From NCBI GenBank assembly GCA_009739215.1, contig VSJF01000005.1, positions 992,001 to 1,056,000 of the forward strand: 64,000 nucleotides of DNA, in the 5' to 3' direction. This DNA is from Floccularia luteovirens. Lineage: Eukaryota; Basidiomycota; Agaricomycetes; Agaricales; Squamanitaceae. The notes below the pieces were generated by a model that did not search any database, was not told the origin of the DNA, and saw only the letters and a list, made by a program, of their open reading frames with translations. A program made the position numbers and the translations under genes. This document shows positions 48,525 through 61,534 of this stretch, one piece after another. Each line of letters opens with the position of its first letter. Position 1 is the stretch's first letter.

Positions 48525-49462
48525 AGACAGAGAGTGTAGTGGAGAAGCGACAAGCAAGAGGCCGTGACTTGACCTTGCTGAGTCATGTCATTCAACCGAT
48601 TTACCCTAACCCTAAATATCACACAAAACACTCCTATCTCCAGTGTAATCACGACTCGGGGTAGGTGTGCGTATCAATTCTCTTTCATCACTGACGTTTT
48701 TGGCAAATTCAGGAGATTCATACTTATCACGTAAAAACGGCGGTGCTTCGTCAAGTCGTGTGTATGCTCAAAGAGAGACAATGGCTTGTGTCCAAATGGG
48801 ATGGTTACTAGGGATGGCGTTCCCGAGCCAAAATTCACCTCTCGTAGTCAAAGTCGATAGACAACTTTGACGCGGTAACCTGCAAGATAATTTTACCTAT
48901 TGAATTCCCTAAGTTTAATTCAACTTGGTTCAACCAATCCGGATGGTCAGTTAACCCATATCCGTCTGTTAAAAACAAAAGTTGACCCTTCTCCATTCTG
49001 ATCAAAGGCTGATTTATAATTTACACAAAATGGCGATTTCAGGAGCGGAATTCTATACATATCCACAAGTTTCTCGAAACAGATTCCTGTTCACAGCGAA
49101 CTCCAGCGGCTGTGCCGGCCAATGAAACCCCAAACTTTACAGTAAATACACGGAAATCACACCCTGCCGAACATGCTGTGTAACCGTTGGTCCAAACCCG
49201 CCTCAGTAGTTACTTCCAAGTCGAATTTCTTCCATTGTATCACGGTCAAAGCGCACGCTCAACTCGCCAGGGTCTGCGATTTATTTACCGTACGCGTACA
49301 TGAACCTGCCAAACAAGCTGTGTTCATGTTGGTCCAAGCTCCCGTCAGAGTGACAGAAAGCCACTTTCCATGACGAATTTTCTATACTTTGCGTCGGTCA
49401 AAGCGTTCGGATGTGTATATTTAACATCAATGTAAGCTGGGAATGCGCAAGGAATACTCGAA
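48525..49462. other. intergenic region
   Basis: This holds the promoter of the DUF262 gene on the left and of the orphan gene on the right. Two GCGCACGCTC/ACGGTC-like direct repeats around 49190-49400 (GGTCAAAGCG occurs at about 49245 and 49394) are visible. No gene is supported. Confidence 0.4.
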
Positions 49463-50164
49463 ATGCCTCAAGAAGACCAACTTATTATCATCCGCGAACT
49501 GAGGGATATTTCTCGAAACTGGCTCCAAGGAATCCGAGATTCAATCATACAAAACGAAGGTATCAACATCTCACTACAACCTTTTTCGCGCTTGCATGTG
49601 TTGCCTGGCAGTCCTTTTTCCAATTCCTCGATTTTTGAGCAATTCCGTTGGGTGACCTTGAACGGGGACAACGAAATATACAACACTTACAATGTTTCAT
49701 TTGAATTCCATTCACTTCAAAACGCGCCCTGGTCCCCAGCAGTCTGGTCGCTTTCGAGTAGTAAGCCTTTAAGCTTTATTAATTATTGACCGCACAACAG
49801 CAATGTACTGATTCGGTGTTCAGACAGTGTGGCGTTCGGCTTTATCGAACTTGATGGACGTATATTCCATGATCAAAATTCTTTCTTACACATCAACGAT
49901 GATTTCATTTTGACAATGATGATTACATCGCTATCGGAGAATGCACATCTTCGTATTTCAAGTAGAATTGAGACCCTTCCAGTCCACAATCCGTTTGGCG
50001 CAAACCAAAATATTGAATATTTTGAGGTACAGACGATAGAAGGACGAGTTGTACACCAGCTTGGCTGTAGAGTGGTACCACAAAGAGTCTGTGGAACATG
50101 CTTGCGCTGGATTCCGCCAGGTGGTCCAACATGGTGCACAGATGGTCTCTGTGGGCATCATTGA
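49463..50164 (+). CDS. orphan protein with cysteine-rich C-terminus
   Basis: This is a 212-residue protein in two exons (49463-49760, 49824-50164) joined in phase 1; both the splice and the frame are clean. It starts at the first ATG after an A-rich leader. I recognise no family. The body has mixed beta-type sequence and no signal peptide. The last 35 residues contain VCGTCLRWIPPGG followed by WCTDGLCGHH, a pattern of four Cys and two His that could bind zinc. It may be a lineage-specific gene; expression evidence would decide whether it is real. Confidence 0.5.
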
Positions 50165-51337
50165 CCAATCAGGTTCATCCATATATGTGGCGCATGTCCT
50201 TTTCGTTTCTGCCTTGCACTGATTTTGTTCTTCGTCTTCACAATATTTTGCTGTCGATCTTGCTGACCCTCATACCAAAGATATGCCTCCGTGCACCAAA
50301 GTTCTTATATATATATGCAATGTAGCAATAGGATATTTGCACAATAAAAACAATACTTACCCTAACGTGGCGACCTTGTATTTTCGCCAAAATGGCCTGA
50401 AATATAAAGGTGACTATAATGGGCCATAATGGCTCTATTCATCTTCACCGCCCTTGAAATTTGCTTTGATAAGATAGATTAAGTTCCGCAGCTCATGCAG
50501 CTCATGTGGGCAAGGTTGCAGAGCTGGAGTTTCTATTTATAAAAATCCGAAGGTTAATTATATTGTATCTATATTCAGATCAAGCTACTGTCGATTTACT
50601 TGAAAGTTGAGGCGGTTTCTGTGAGGATTAGTACACCAAACATGGCTACGAACTTTTGGCGGTTTACTATAAACAGAACTTGTTGGTAGTTGTTGTCAAT
50701 CAACGTGGAACGTGGGTCCCAGGAAGGTACGTACGTTGACGTGCGCACGCGAATTGGAGCATCTGGAATGGAAACACTTCTTTATGAACAATCAATGTCC
50801 TTATTATGATAGCCTGATATATGGTTCGATGGTGATTACGGTATGTGTCCTACTCTGCCCTACCCACGCTATTGAAGTGTTTGACTGCGAAGTTCTCACT
50901 GACAATCAGTTTTAAAATTGGATTCATGACGTTCCTTAATAAGGTACACACCACAACGTCCAGGACTCACTGGGGTACACCTCCGCATGTAGGCACTATT
51001 CGAAGACGGGTGGGACACATTGCCGGTGGCCACCTCTCATCGAAGATTAACGGAAGTAGAAGCTATATATCTAGTAACTTAATTTCCAGCTAAAGTATCC
51101 ACTTCGGAGTCTGACATATGCAGACGATCGATTCAGAAGGTTACCTTGGTGGTGCACATGGACCAAGAGCGATTTTTCGCCGATCACATGATCTTTCTCC
51201 AAGCAGCCTCATGGATTCATAGTGGTGCGTTCCCTCGTCGAGTTCTCGGTAACTGTACCTTACTGCACGCACGTTGGTTCTTGAAAATGCATATAATATC
51301 TACGCTGCAGTAACGATGGGAGGAGTCGCTCGATATC
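50165..51337. other. intergenic region
   Basis: No convincing gene. Open frames at 50712-50915 and 50845-51093 (+) have no recognisable motif and no supporting splice structure. The right end is the promoter of the esterase-like gene. Confidence 0.4.
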
Positions 51338-53252
51338 ATGGGTCGCTCATATCACAGAAGTGTGGCTTTCGCTTTCTCTGTTTACAGCGTTTTCTTCCTG
51401 GCAGGGAAAGTTTATTCAGCCCCTGCATCTAAAGCGCCTGTAGCTGGTGTTAAAGCCGTGCTGGATGGCCATACATTTATCAACAAGGTATGTAGTTTCA
51501 TGTGTCAAGTTTTTGTATTTGACATCAAAATACGTATCAGGGTTTGGTTGGCTTTGGTCTCATTCCTTCCGACTTCAGAGAGTCCACAGGCGATACCTTA
51601 GGTGGTATCGGGAGCGCAATGGCGCTCAAGCCGGTTACATGGTCTCAATCCAAGAGCGGCTCTTTTTCCGGGACGTTCCTAGCGCATCCCGATCGTGGAT
51701 TCAATCTGTATGTCGCCTCTTCTTACTTGGAATCAGCACTCATCACTTTTACAGAGACACCACTATTGATTATCAAGCGCGTCAGCATGAAATAGACTTC
51801 GTGTTCACCCCATATGAGGGTAATGCGAATATTAGCTTTGCCGCAGCGCAACAAACCCTCAAGTTGAATTATAAAAAGACAACACTTCTGTTCGAAAGGC
51901 AGGACAAGCGAACGACAGGTCTCGATCCTTTGGAGGTCCGCAAAGCACAGTTCGGATCCCAGATATTAGCTCTATTAGATCCTGAAATGCCAATTGCTTC
52001 AAAGTCTGAACCCAACCTCGTCATAGACCTTGAAGGTGTTGTAGCAAATGATGACGGAACGTATGTGATCCGATCGCGTTATTGAAGAGCAGAGAAATTC
52101 ATATGATATGTTTCGCAGGTTCTGGATAAGTGATGAATACGGACCCTATATCTATCGTTTCAGCTCCAGTGGCCATTTAATTCAGACTATCCAACCCCCC
52201 AGCGCAATTTTACCCCGAGACGAAAAGGGTGCTTTGAACTTTACTTCAGTGTCTGGTCCGACCACAGGTCGGCAAGGTAATCAAGGTAAGAGTGTTGTAT
52301 TAATCTGCATCTCTTCTTCCTTTCATAACTTCTACAATTATACAGGTTTCGAAGGCCTTACATTTGATCCATCAACGGATACGCTATATGTCATGTTACA
52401 ATCAGCAACGATTCAAGACGGAGGGTCTGATAAGAGCACCTCGAGATACACACGCTTGCTCGCGTACAATGTCGCTATTCCGTTGATAAGACCCAGACTT
52501 GTTGGGGAGTGGGTTGTCCCTTTGCCTGTGAACGCGAAGGGAAACACTCTGGCCAGCAGTGAGCTCCACTTTGTCAGCCCTGGAATATTCTTCTCTTTAT
52601 CGAGAGATGGTAATGGACGTGGGGATAGCGATGTATCATCATCTTATAAGTGCGTCGACAAAGATCTTAATCTAAGTTGGTTAACTGAGATAAGCAATTT
52701 TTAGACAGGCGGATCTTCTCTCAATCGCCAAAGCAACGGACATCCATAACTCGAAATTCGACGATCCGGCTCACCCTATAGCCGTGAACGGTACCTTGGT
52801 CAAGGGCATCGTTCCCGCAGAGTACGTTTCTTTTGTGAACCTCTTGGATGGTGTACAGCTGGGAAGATTTGGATTGCATAATGGTAAGATATATCGCCTT
52901 GTTGACTGTATGTCTTTTTAAAAACCATAATTCAAGGTGCACCTGATGACAGTACCCTGATTGACGCTAAATGGGAATCTCTTATTCTGGCACCAGTTGG
53001 AGATAAGAATTTCCCAGATGACTATTTCTTGTTCACTGCAGTAAGTTTTTTTTCTGTCTAGGTACCGACAACACCAGCTCATATTGAAATAATCTGTTAC
53101 AGTCCGACAATGACTTTATTAGCACCAATGGCGTCTCGCTTGGTGTTCCATTCAACGCTGGTCTCGATGTTGACAACCAGTTTATGGTGTTCAGAGTGAC
53201 TTTGCCGAGTGTGAAACGAGGGAGTGTTGAGAAATCTATCGGTATTCATTAA
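51338..53252 (+). CDS. secreted esterase-like protein of the phytase-like family
   Basis: This 508-residue protein has eight exons (51338-51487, 51541-51707, 51755-52060, 52119-52285, 52346-52649, 52705-52883, 52937-53040, 53103-53252), all in phase. A signal peptide ends near KVYSAPAS. The 'esterase-like activity of phytase' beta-propeller domain shows GHTFINKGLVGFG, DLEGVVANDDGTFWISDEYGPYIYRF, GFEGLTFDPSTDTLYVMLQSA and DAKWESLILAP, as in related fungal secreted proteins. Bacterial relatives hydrolyse phosphate esters or simple esters; the fungal substrate is unknown. Several N-glycosylation sequons agree with secretion. No breaks were found. Confidence 0.88.
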
Positions 53253-53732
53253 CATTGACGATCTGTACGACATTTCATTGTAACGATGTTAATTACGTAA
53301 GAATTGAGAAAAAAACCACTCAAATTTCCAAGTCCAGAGTTTGATCATAGACAACCACTGTTGCAACTAGTTCTTAAGCTAAAGCGCTAAATTCTAATCA
53401 AGACAGTATAAATATTCTTCAAGACTCCTCGGTGCATTCACCATTCGAATTAAACAACCCTTGAAAAAACCTGTCCCCACCCTAAGTTTGTCGAGGTTGA
53501 ACTCATTGGCCTGGCATAATCTATGCTTGTATCTCCGAGTCCTAGACCTGAAATTTGACTTCACCGGGTGTGAAACCCATGGTAGGAGATCTCTATAATT
53601 TCTAATAATCATGGGGTACCACCGATCTCATCTGACGGACCGTAATCCAAAATCGGACCGTCCCCTCACCTAAAATCGCTACTATCAACCCTCCGCTCGA
53701 AATACTACCCTTTCACTTGGATTGTTGCAAAA
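53253..53732. other. intergenic region
   Basis: This separates the esterase-like gene and the GH51 gene, both on plus. No coding signal was seen. The first 100 bp are AT-rich and probably carry the upstream polyadenylation site. Confidence 0.45.
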
Positions 53733-56251
53733 ATGTCGACAAAATCTGCACCTAGTATTCATATCGATTCGTTGCGTATCATCGACGAGGTGGATCCACG
53801 CATATACTCTGGTTTCACTGAGCATATGGGGAGGTGCATATACGGAGGGATATATGACCCTGATAATGAACACGGTCTTTCTGATCCGCAGACTGGGTTT
53901 AGGAAAGATGTTGTAGATGTCATAAAAGAGTTGAAGGTTCCTGTCATACGTTATCCAGGAGGGTATGTGACAGATTCTCCCTCTACTGCTAATATACTGA
54001 ATATGCTGTATTAGAAACTTTGTCAGTACTTATCGGTGGCAAGGTACTTTGTTGATTCTTACCCTTAGCCTTGGTGCTTATGATTGATGCAAGATGGGGT
54101 TGGCCCCAAGCATTTACGTCCTCGCAGGCCAGAGCTCGCCTGGCTAACAGAAGAGAGCAACCAATTCGGGACTGGTGATCACACATTCCCTTTTATAGTT
54201 ACAAAGAATTCTGATGTCGGTGTCCTAACCAGATGAATTCATACAATGGTGTCGTGTAGTAGGCGCAGAGCCTTATATTTGCTTAAATATGGGCACGGGT
54301 ACTCTGGAAGATGCTCTCGCATGGTTGGAGTATTGTAACAGGTTCAGTTCAATCTACCATTCTCTCCCTGCTATTATTGATAGAGGGAATACAATACAGC
54401 TCAGCGAACACTCACTATGCCAATTTACGTAGGATGAACGGTCACGAAGACCCATATAACGTGAAGGTGGGGCATCACACTTCGCACGATTCTTACATTC
54501 AGCTCACAATCTTCTTCTCTGCTAAATACAGTATTGGTCTTTAGGTACTCCTTTCATTCACATCATGGCCCCTTCTGTCAAACTCAACATGTCTAAGGAA
54601 ACGAGGTGTGGGGTCCCTGGCAAGGTATACCGATAATGCTGCCCTGTCCTGTCTATTAACGAACCAATTCCTTCTTCGTAGTTGGCCAAATGGAATCCCA
54701 TGACTATGCTAAAAAGGCATTCCAATGGGCGAAGGCTTTACGGCTTTTAGACCCCAGTATCAAGATCGTAGCATGCGGGGGTTCGTTTCCATTTTCATTT
54801 CTAAAGCTATTTCACTCATCTTCGTCTAGAAACTGGTGTAACCGACTGGGACCGTGTCGTTTTGCGCAAACTTGCTCCTGTTATTGACTTCCACTCCATT
54901 CATTGTGGGTTGCAAAGATTGGCATATTAGCTCCAGACCTCCTTTGACATACTAGCATAATCAAGTATATACCATGAGTGAGGGAAACCATAATGTTAAT
55001 GTTATGGGACGTGAGTTTGTCTTTCATTCTACCTAATACTTCTTCTGATTATTGTGAATATCAAAGCTGCGGCTGCAGAAAAAGCAATTCAGATCACCCG
55101 GTCTTTGATCGACCTTGTAAAAATTGAGAATGGTTTAAGCAAAGATCTGACTATGTAGGTGCAACGCGCTCATGGGTCGTTTTGATCTGATACTTTGCAT
55201 GCAGCTGTTACGATGAATGGAATGTATGGTATGACTATCTCTCATTTTGCTAAGGTTGTATTTCATGTCCTTTTCAGGGATCCTCAAAGAGGTGAGTCAA
55301 GGACTTGGTCTGCCTTACGAGACATTCGCGAAATCATATCCCTTAGCCCCCGGAGAGAAAGGAGCGGAAGAACACTATGATCTCTCTGATGCCCTTGGTG
55401 AGTGGTTATCAAGCATATAATAATGTATTTATCATGTCACATTACATAGCGGTTGCGTCATGGTTGAACGTTTTCATCCGAAATGCAGATGTTGTAAAAA
55501 TAGCTTGTATTGCCCAGTATGTCTGCTCCAGTGCTCTGGTTCGTTCATGTTTTCAACGTATTTTTTAAAAGATCTATCAATGTTATCTCATCTGTAAGTT
55601 AAAGGCATCTCTCTACTTGTTTATCCCGTCATTCATGATATACAGATTGTCACCTCCCCTATGGGCTTGTTCAGACAGGTGGGTCGCATATGCGCAATAT
55701 ATTTCGAAATATTTGCTTACCATCGCCTAGACTACCTATTACTCACTATATCTCTTTTCTACGCTCATGCGTGGTACCTCGTTGGACGTCTTCGTAACAA
55801 CACCTAACACCTCATATACTTACACTGGAAAGACTTTCCCGGCGTTCATCAAAGACTTGACGACACACACTCCAGACTCCAGAAAACTGACCAAATATAT
55901 TGACGCTAGTGCTGTCATTACCACAACGGAGAACGGTGCTAGAGAGATTAGGCTCGCAGTCGTTAATCGACATGAAACAGAGGAATTCATTGTCCCTATC
56001 AAGTTTGGACCGGAGGGCAATGTTCAAGATCATATTAGAGTATACGAGATATGGGATGAAGATTTGAGAGCTCGGAATGGATTTGGAGATGAGAAAGTTA
56101 AGGTTAATGAACGCGAAGAGAAGTTTGGCGGTACTTTTAAGTTAAAAAAACATTCATTCCAACGTGAGTTCATGTAGTTTCACTATAGACACATACAACA
56201 ACGCTGATATATCTAACGTCAAATACAGTGCTAGTGTTCACTTTATTGTAG
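53733..56251 (+). CDS. alpha-L-arabinofuranosidase, GH51
   Basis: This gene removes arabinofuranosyl residues from arabinan or arabinoxylan oligosaccharides. It is split into many small exons; by hand I could join all of them in frame from [16 protein letters not shown] to the terminal HSFQLLVFTLL. Key blocks are [40 protein letters not shown] with a splice inside, [16 protein letters not shown] with the acid/base Glu (formed over a 27-nt exon), DFHSIHLYT, and [10 protein letters not shown] with the nucleophile Glu, followed by INVISS and [10 protein letters not shown]. There is no signal peptide, so it is an intracellular GH51 that would act on imported oligosaccharides. A sugar porter follows 1.4 kb downstream on the same strand. 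Confidence 0.92.
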
Positions 56252-57648
56252 TGGTCCAATGTGGGTAAAGTAAAGAACGAAATGACTTCAGTTGATAGTA
56301 ACATTAAACGTGTATGCCGTAGGTGAAAACGTGACTGTTTGCTGTGTGCAGCCAATTGCAATACAGTAACGTTCCAAGGCTGGGAAGGTGGCCCCTTGCA
56401 ACACTGAGTTGAACGGTATCATCATCTCCAGTCACTGAGCGAGGCAAGATCTGTGCATTGGGTATGAGAGGGAGTCCTACCTGTAATGGTAAGAAGGAAA
56501 CAGCTCAAGTTAAGATGCAACGTGAGCAATATCAAAGAGTAGGAGGGTGACATACACAGTGGACAAATTTTCAAGCTGTGAGAGTTACGTCTGGTTTATC
56601 ACTGGAAACACGTCGTCGTTAGGCAAGAGGCATCGTGAGCTCCAAGTATGCAGATCTGGAGTAAGGTGTGTATGTGCTCCAACTACGCAACAACAGTACA
56701 GATGTTTAATCACTTCTTATTGCAATATTTCTGAAAGAACTAGCGCACCTGTGGGATTGTTATCAAATCTGAGCTTATTTGACTTACAGCCAGTATCGTC
56801 GGAGCCAACACTGATGTTCACAGTGTGTGCTACGAGTGGTGTCAGGAGATCCAGATTGAAATTCATCGCAAGAGGTTGACTAAAGCCTTGATTATCGTAC
56901 CGGGGAGATAGCTCGCTGTTCCGGGCAGCCAACACTCCAGCCTTGTTGGCTCTAGCCACCACCTCGTTTGCTTGGAGGGCACTCCGCAAATGGTAACCAG
57001 AAATCCTAGGAATGTTCAAAATAAAGCTAAGAAGAGAAAAGCTTTGAAAAACATGGTAAAGAGGCGTCGTTGAATGATTAGCAAAAGCAACAACGTAGAA
57101 GAAAAATGAGGAATGGATAAAATATCAACTTACAGGCATTCTCAAGTAACCAGCCGCATAGCATACGGGATACTAATGTAAATTAGAGAATGTGACATGC
57201 TGGTTGGTGTACAGCCTACGCTACTTATAGTCAATTATTGGTTGTGAGACAAGTATATGTTAGGAGCAACACACATTCGGTAAGTATCTCGGGATTGATC
57301 ACATACGGAACGCTGCTCCATAGCGCAAGTAAAGCCAACGCTAAGTGACAAAGTTTATGTAAATTCAAATACGTATACCGCCACGTGAATTCAAACAACA
57401 CCATTCACTGCGAAGTTAAACCTAGTTATAGACTTTGCCATTCAAAAAGGTACGAATAAGAAACCTCGTGAGCAGTCGCCTGACTCGTTCTCTTTGATTG
57501 CCATCGGGCCGCTCATTCCGTTTCCCCAGAAATGTGGGGTATGAGGGGACAGAAAGCATACTACCATAATGTTGAAAAGAGCTTCTAAAACGTATATTTA
57601 ACCTGAAATCAAAGAACTACAGCTTTCTTCTCAGTTTGACGACAGATC
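56252..57648. other. intergenic region with one possible minus-strand gene
   Basis: Apart from the weak minus-strand candidate at 56717-57019 listed separately, nothing coding is recognised. The right 300 bp should hold the promoter of the sugar transporter. Confidence 0.4.
56717..57019 (-). CDS. possible small hypothetical protein
   Basis: An open frame of about 100 codons with balanced composition (ISGYHLRSALQANEVVARAN, then NLDLLTPLVAHTVNISVGSD) ends at TAA. A possible phase-1 intron (56751-56789 region) leaves the same stop in use. Just upstream is a hydrophobic, signal-peptide-like start (around 57040-57052), but it is in another frame and I could not join it through a valid intron. Family unknown. 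It could be a decayed secreted protein. Confidence 0.3.
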   Translation of the reverse strand: MNIPRISGYHLRSALQANEVVARANKAGVLAARNSELSPRYDNQGFSQPLAMNFNLDLLTPLVAHTVNISVGSDDTGCKSNKLRFDNNPTGALVLSEILQ

Positions 57649-60600
57649 ATGGCTCTTCCTCCTAAAATTTATACTTGGCTTTGTGGCCTCTTCGCAAGTA
57701 AGTTTCCCATCCTAACTTAATCAGTTAAAGTAACCCAATAACCAATAACATCTAGGTCTTGGAAGCATTATCTTTGGATATGACTTGGGTGTTATCGCTG
57801 GTGTTTTGCCCGCAACAGATTTCATCGTCCGTAACCTCCCCACAGTTTTGTCACGGAGTCCCTCTTTAAACTTCTTCTTTTCTCTATAGCGCGTTATGGG
57901 ACCAAGGAATAACAATGCAAATATACATGGGTTGATTGCAAGTATATTCGGTAAATGTGATTTTAATCTGTAGTCAATATGATGCTGAAATACGATATAT
58001 AGTTCTTGGATGGTGAAGACAATTCCCAAGAAACATCATAGTTCAAAGTTGACCAATCCATTTGTTACAGTTTCTTTGGGATGTTCCCTGTTGCATACGT
58101 CGCAGACAGGCTAGGAAGGCGTATTACGATTCAAATCGGGGCTGCTATATACATGTACGTGTCCCTAACATGGCGTCACCAGTTATATTGTTACAGACGC
58201 TACCCTTTCTTAGGGTTGGAGGTGCACTACAAACTGGAGCGGTAAATATGGATATGATGTTAGCTGGCAGGTTCTTCGCTGGTAAGACCTGGTCGTTTAT
58301 CAAGGGTTTATATAATTACATACCGATTTTCAAACAGGTTTTGGAGTTGGTATAGTTTCCGACCTAGCACCTCTATATCAGGTATTTTACCTCGTATCCC
58401 GCGCATCCCAGTTTTCTCGGATTGATGCGGGGGATTCACTCAGGCTGAAATTGCTCATCCGAGTATTCGGGGACGATTGACTACACTGCAACAAGTACGT
58501 GGCCAACTTCCTTAGTAGAAATGATAAATGAACCAGTAACGCCTTAATAGTTCATGTTAGGAATTGGAGGTAGGAGTCATTCCGTTGGCTACCCCGTTCG
58601 GCAGTATAATTCTAACCTAAATCACCAGCATTCCTTGCTTCGTGGATAGTGCGTCACATTCCCTTGAATGTTTGTTTTTTGGAAATACAATTAATAACCT
58701 CATTTGTTTTCCACTTTCAAAGACGTTCGGGTGTTCAGCTGGGCTAGCTGGTACTCCTGCAGAATGGAGAGTACCTCTCGGAATTCAGGTCAGCAGCGGC
58801 GCACTGCTTGTCTATATCTAAGAAAAAGAATTATTTGCTGATCAGAAGTGACCAGATCATACCAGCAATACCGCTCCTTTCCTTCATGCTCCTACTCCCA
58901 GAGTCGTATGTCATCGTATCTTGACTTAATTTATCAAGTTGCCAAATGACCTTCCCCTCCAGTCCTCGATGGTTGGCGGAGAAAGGGAGAATGGATGAAG
59001 GTACGTTTATAGGCTAAATATACCATACAGTCTTAACTTATTTATCATCATCTCAAGCCAAGACAACGTTAGCACGTTTACATGCTCGTGGGAATGAGAA
59101 CGATCCATTCGTTTTCGCTCAGATCGAGGATATCAGGGCGGATATCAACAAATCGAAAGATATTGGTGATTCTAGGTTGGTAAAACCCTACTTTTTATGG
59201 CTTGCAGATGTTCAAGTTTTTTGGTAGTTGGAAAGAGCTTTTCGTCGTTGCGAGTAATTTCCGCAGGTTATGTTTGGGGTACATCTTACAATTTTCGGTT
59301 CAAATGACTGGTTCGCAAATTCGTATCATATTGACAATGTTGTTTTCCATTAAAAATTAAACATTACTTCCAGGCGTTAGTGCCATTCAATATTATTCCA
59401 CAACTGTAAGCACAATTACCTCGGCCATACCCTATCACTTACCTCTTTTCAAAATATTCTAGATCTTCACAACAGTAATAACATTTCCGATTTATATACC
59501 ATATACACCCTTTCTGACAAGATATAGATGGGCTTCACTTCAAGTCGAGTACTCCTCTTCCAATCAATCAACAGTGTCATAGCTTTAATTGGGGAAGCAT
59601 GTTGCGTTCTTTGGGTTGACCGGACAGGTAGACGTATGCCATTGATAGTAGGAAATGTTGTATCGGGTCTGTCATTTGTGGTTGGTTCGATTCTTATGGC
59701 GCGATGGCCCGGTACTGTTAATAAGTAAGTGTTTGTATCTCTATGATTGAGATAACGCAACAGATCTGACTACTTTTGTGTAGTAATGCGGTAAGCATGT
59801 TCGAAACTCTACAAAAGTTATTGAAAACGCTGAAAACTTGACATATCAACCTAGGCCCATTATGTATGTAACTTTATCTTCTCCCTCACTTGATCACATT
59901 CATAACCCTTGCATCATTCCAGATTTTTATCAGTGCGTATTAATAATAACGCAAATAACGCAACGCAGGGATACCAGATGCTAATCAACTGACCGGCGCG
60001 CCGTTTATTTTCCATAGTCACGTAAGTTAACCAAAAGGACATATCACAATCTTCGAGCATTCTCTAACAACATGCGATATAGGACCTGGGTTTTCAATTT
60101 CTTCTTCAGCGCATGTATCGGCCCACTATCATGGGCCTACCCAGCAGAAATCTTTTCTACACGCACCCGCGCAAAAAGCACCGCAATCACGAGTTCGTCT
60201 TCTTGGATCTCTAATTTGTAAGTCTCGATTTTTGGTGTATGCGATGCATTATCCTCATTCAATGATGTGATGTGTTAGTTTCATTGCGCAAGTTACACCG
60301 TTAGCTTTTGGTGCAATTGGTTGGAAGTGAGTCATTCTCGATTAGATTGATTTCGAACAGGGTATTGGATACTGACTGTTTTGGCAAATTAGATACTGTA
60401 AGTTTTGATTTTGGTGTCTAGACTGAATGGGTAACGGAAACCTCACAAGATCTCGTGTTCGCGATTTGTGGCCATACCAAGTAAATTCTTTTCATTCTAA
60501 ACATAGTGATTACTTACTTACTGTACGACACGTGCCCAGCGCCTTGTTCATTTGGGCTTTCTTCCCTGTGAGCAAGGATTACTATTCTAAGTTTTAAATC

Positions 60601-60960
60601 TTTAAACATTTCCACTATAGGAAACCACTGGTCGCCGTCTCGAAGGTAAGATAGATACACAACTCCTCACAACCAAAATCTAAACTGAACCTCTACAAAA
60701 AAAAAACAGAAATGGACGCACTATTCGAAAACGCTCCAATCTTCGTCGCAGGCACACCTTACGCTAAAGTTGGTGATCACCGCGCCGCAGAAAGAGAGCT
60801 ACGCAAAGGTATTCCTTTGAAAAATCCTCAGTGTGTTTGGAGTATCAATTGAATCTCTATAGGAACGTTTGTCCCCGGAGGTCTTACGGAAAAGACAGCC
60901 GACGAAATTGATGAGGGACATAATTCTCTGGATAAATATGATGAGAAACATATTGATTGA
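57649..60960 (+). CDS. MFS sugar transporter (sugar porter family)
   Basis: This twelve-helix sugar/H+ symporter is encoded in many short exons that join in frame by hand. Diagnostic motifs are IIFGYDLGVIAGVLP, the first loop ADRLGRR, PLYQAEIAHPSIRGRLTTLQQ, LPESPRWLAEKGR, CCVLWVDRTGRR (second-half loop) and FPETTGRRLEEMDALF. One exon is only 10 nt (58003-58012) and is needed to join SIF to the CFFGMFPVA block. The substrate cannot be read from sequence; hexoses or pentoses, including arabinose, are plausible given the GH51 neighbour. The C-terminal cytoplasmic tail is Glu/Lys-rich. No break was found. Confidence 0.9.
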
Positions 60961-61534
60961 CGTCTACAGTAGTAGTACAACCTTTTTAACGAAGTATTAT
61001 GCTAACAGTACAGGTCTCATGATTTACCCAGAACGATTTGGGAATGTAGTTAATCTTGAAGAAGCCAGGTTTTCAGTTTTAAATTGCGATTGAGACATTG
61101 AAGGGCAGTTGCAGAGTGAGCTGACAGGCGGACAAGAACAAAGACACACCAGAAGTGCTTGGGTTGATTATTGATTATAATTCCAAGTGGTAGAAGAGAT
61201 GAAGAACCTATATATTGACGAGATTCAATTGATATATAGCCGACCAAAAAAAACACGAAAAAGCAAAAGACTAGACACCAGAAGAAAGATAAAAAATCGA
61301 CAGGTTTACATTGATGCTACAAAGGCTTTCTCTCCATTTTGTTCTAATGAACAAAAGTTCGAAATAAAAAATCTGTTACAGAAAACTGTTAGATGGTACA
61401 GAGAGTAGAATACAAAGAGAGGGAGAAAAGGAGTTTCGAATCGTGAACGCTTCAAGAGCGTTTTACGTTATGTGCCATGAACGATTGTTCATTATCTTTT
61501 AGAATGTCCTGCGTTCGTAAGAAAACGTTTAGAA
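60961..61534. other. convergent intergenic region
   Basis: This lies between the sugar transporter (+) and the BTG-like gene (-). Lys-rich chance frames reflect its A-rich sequence (61240-61310). Likely polyadenylation regions only. Confidence 0.45.
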
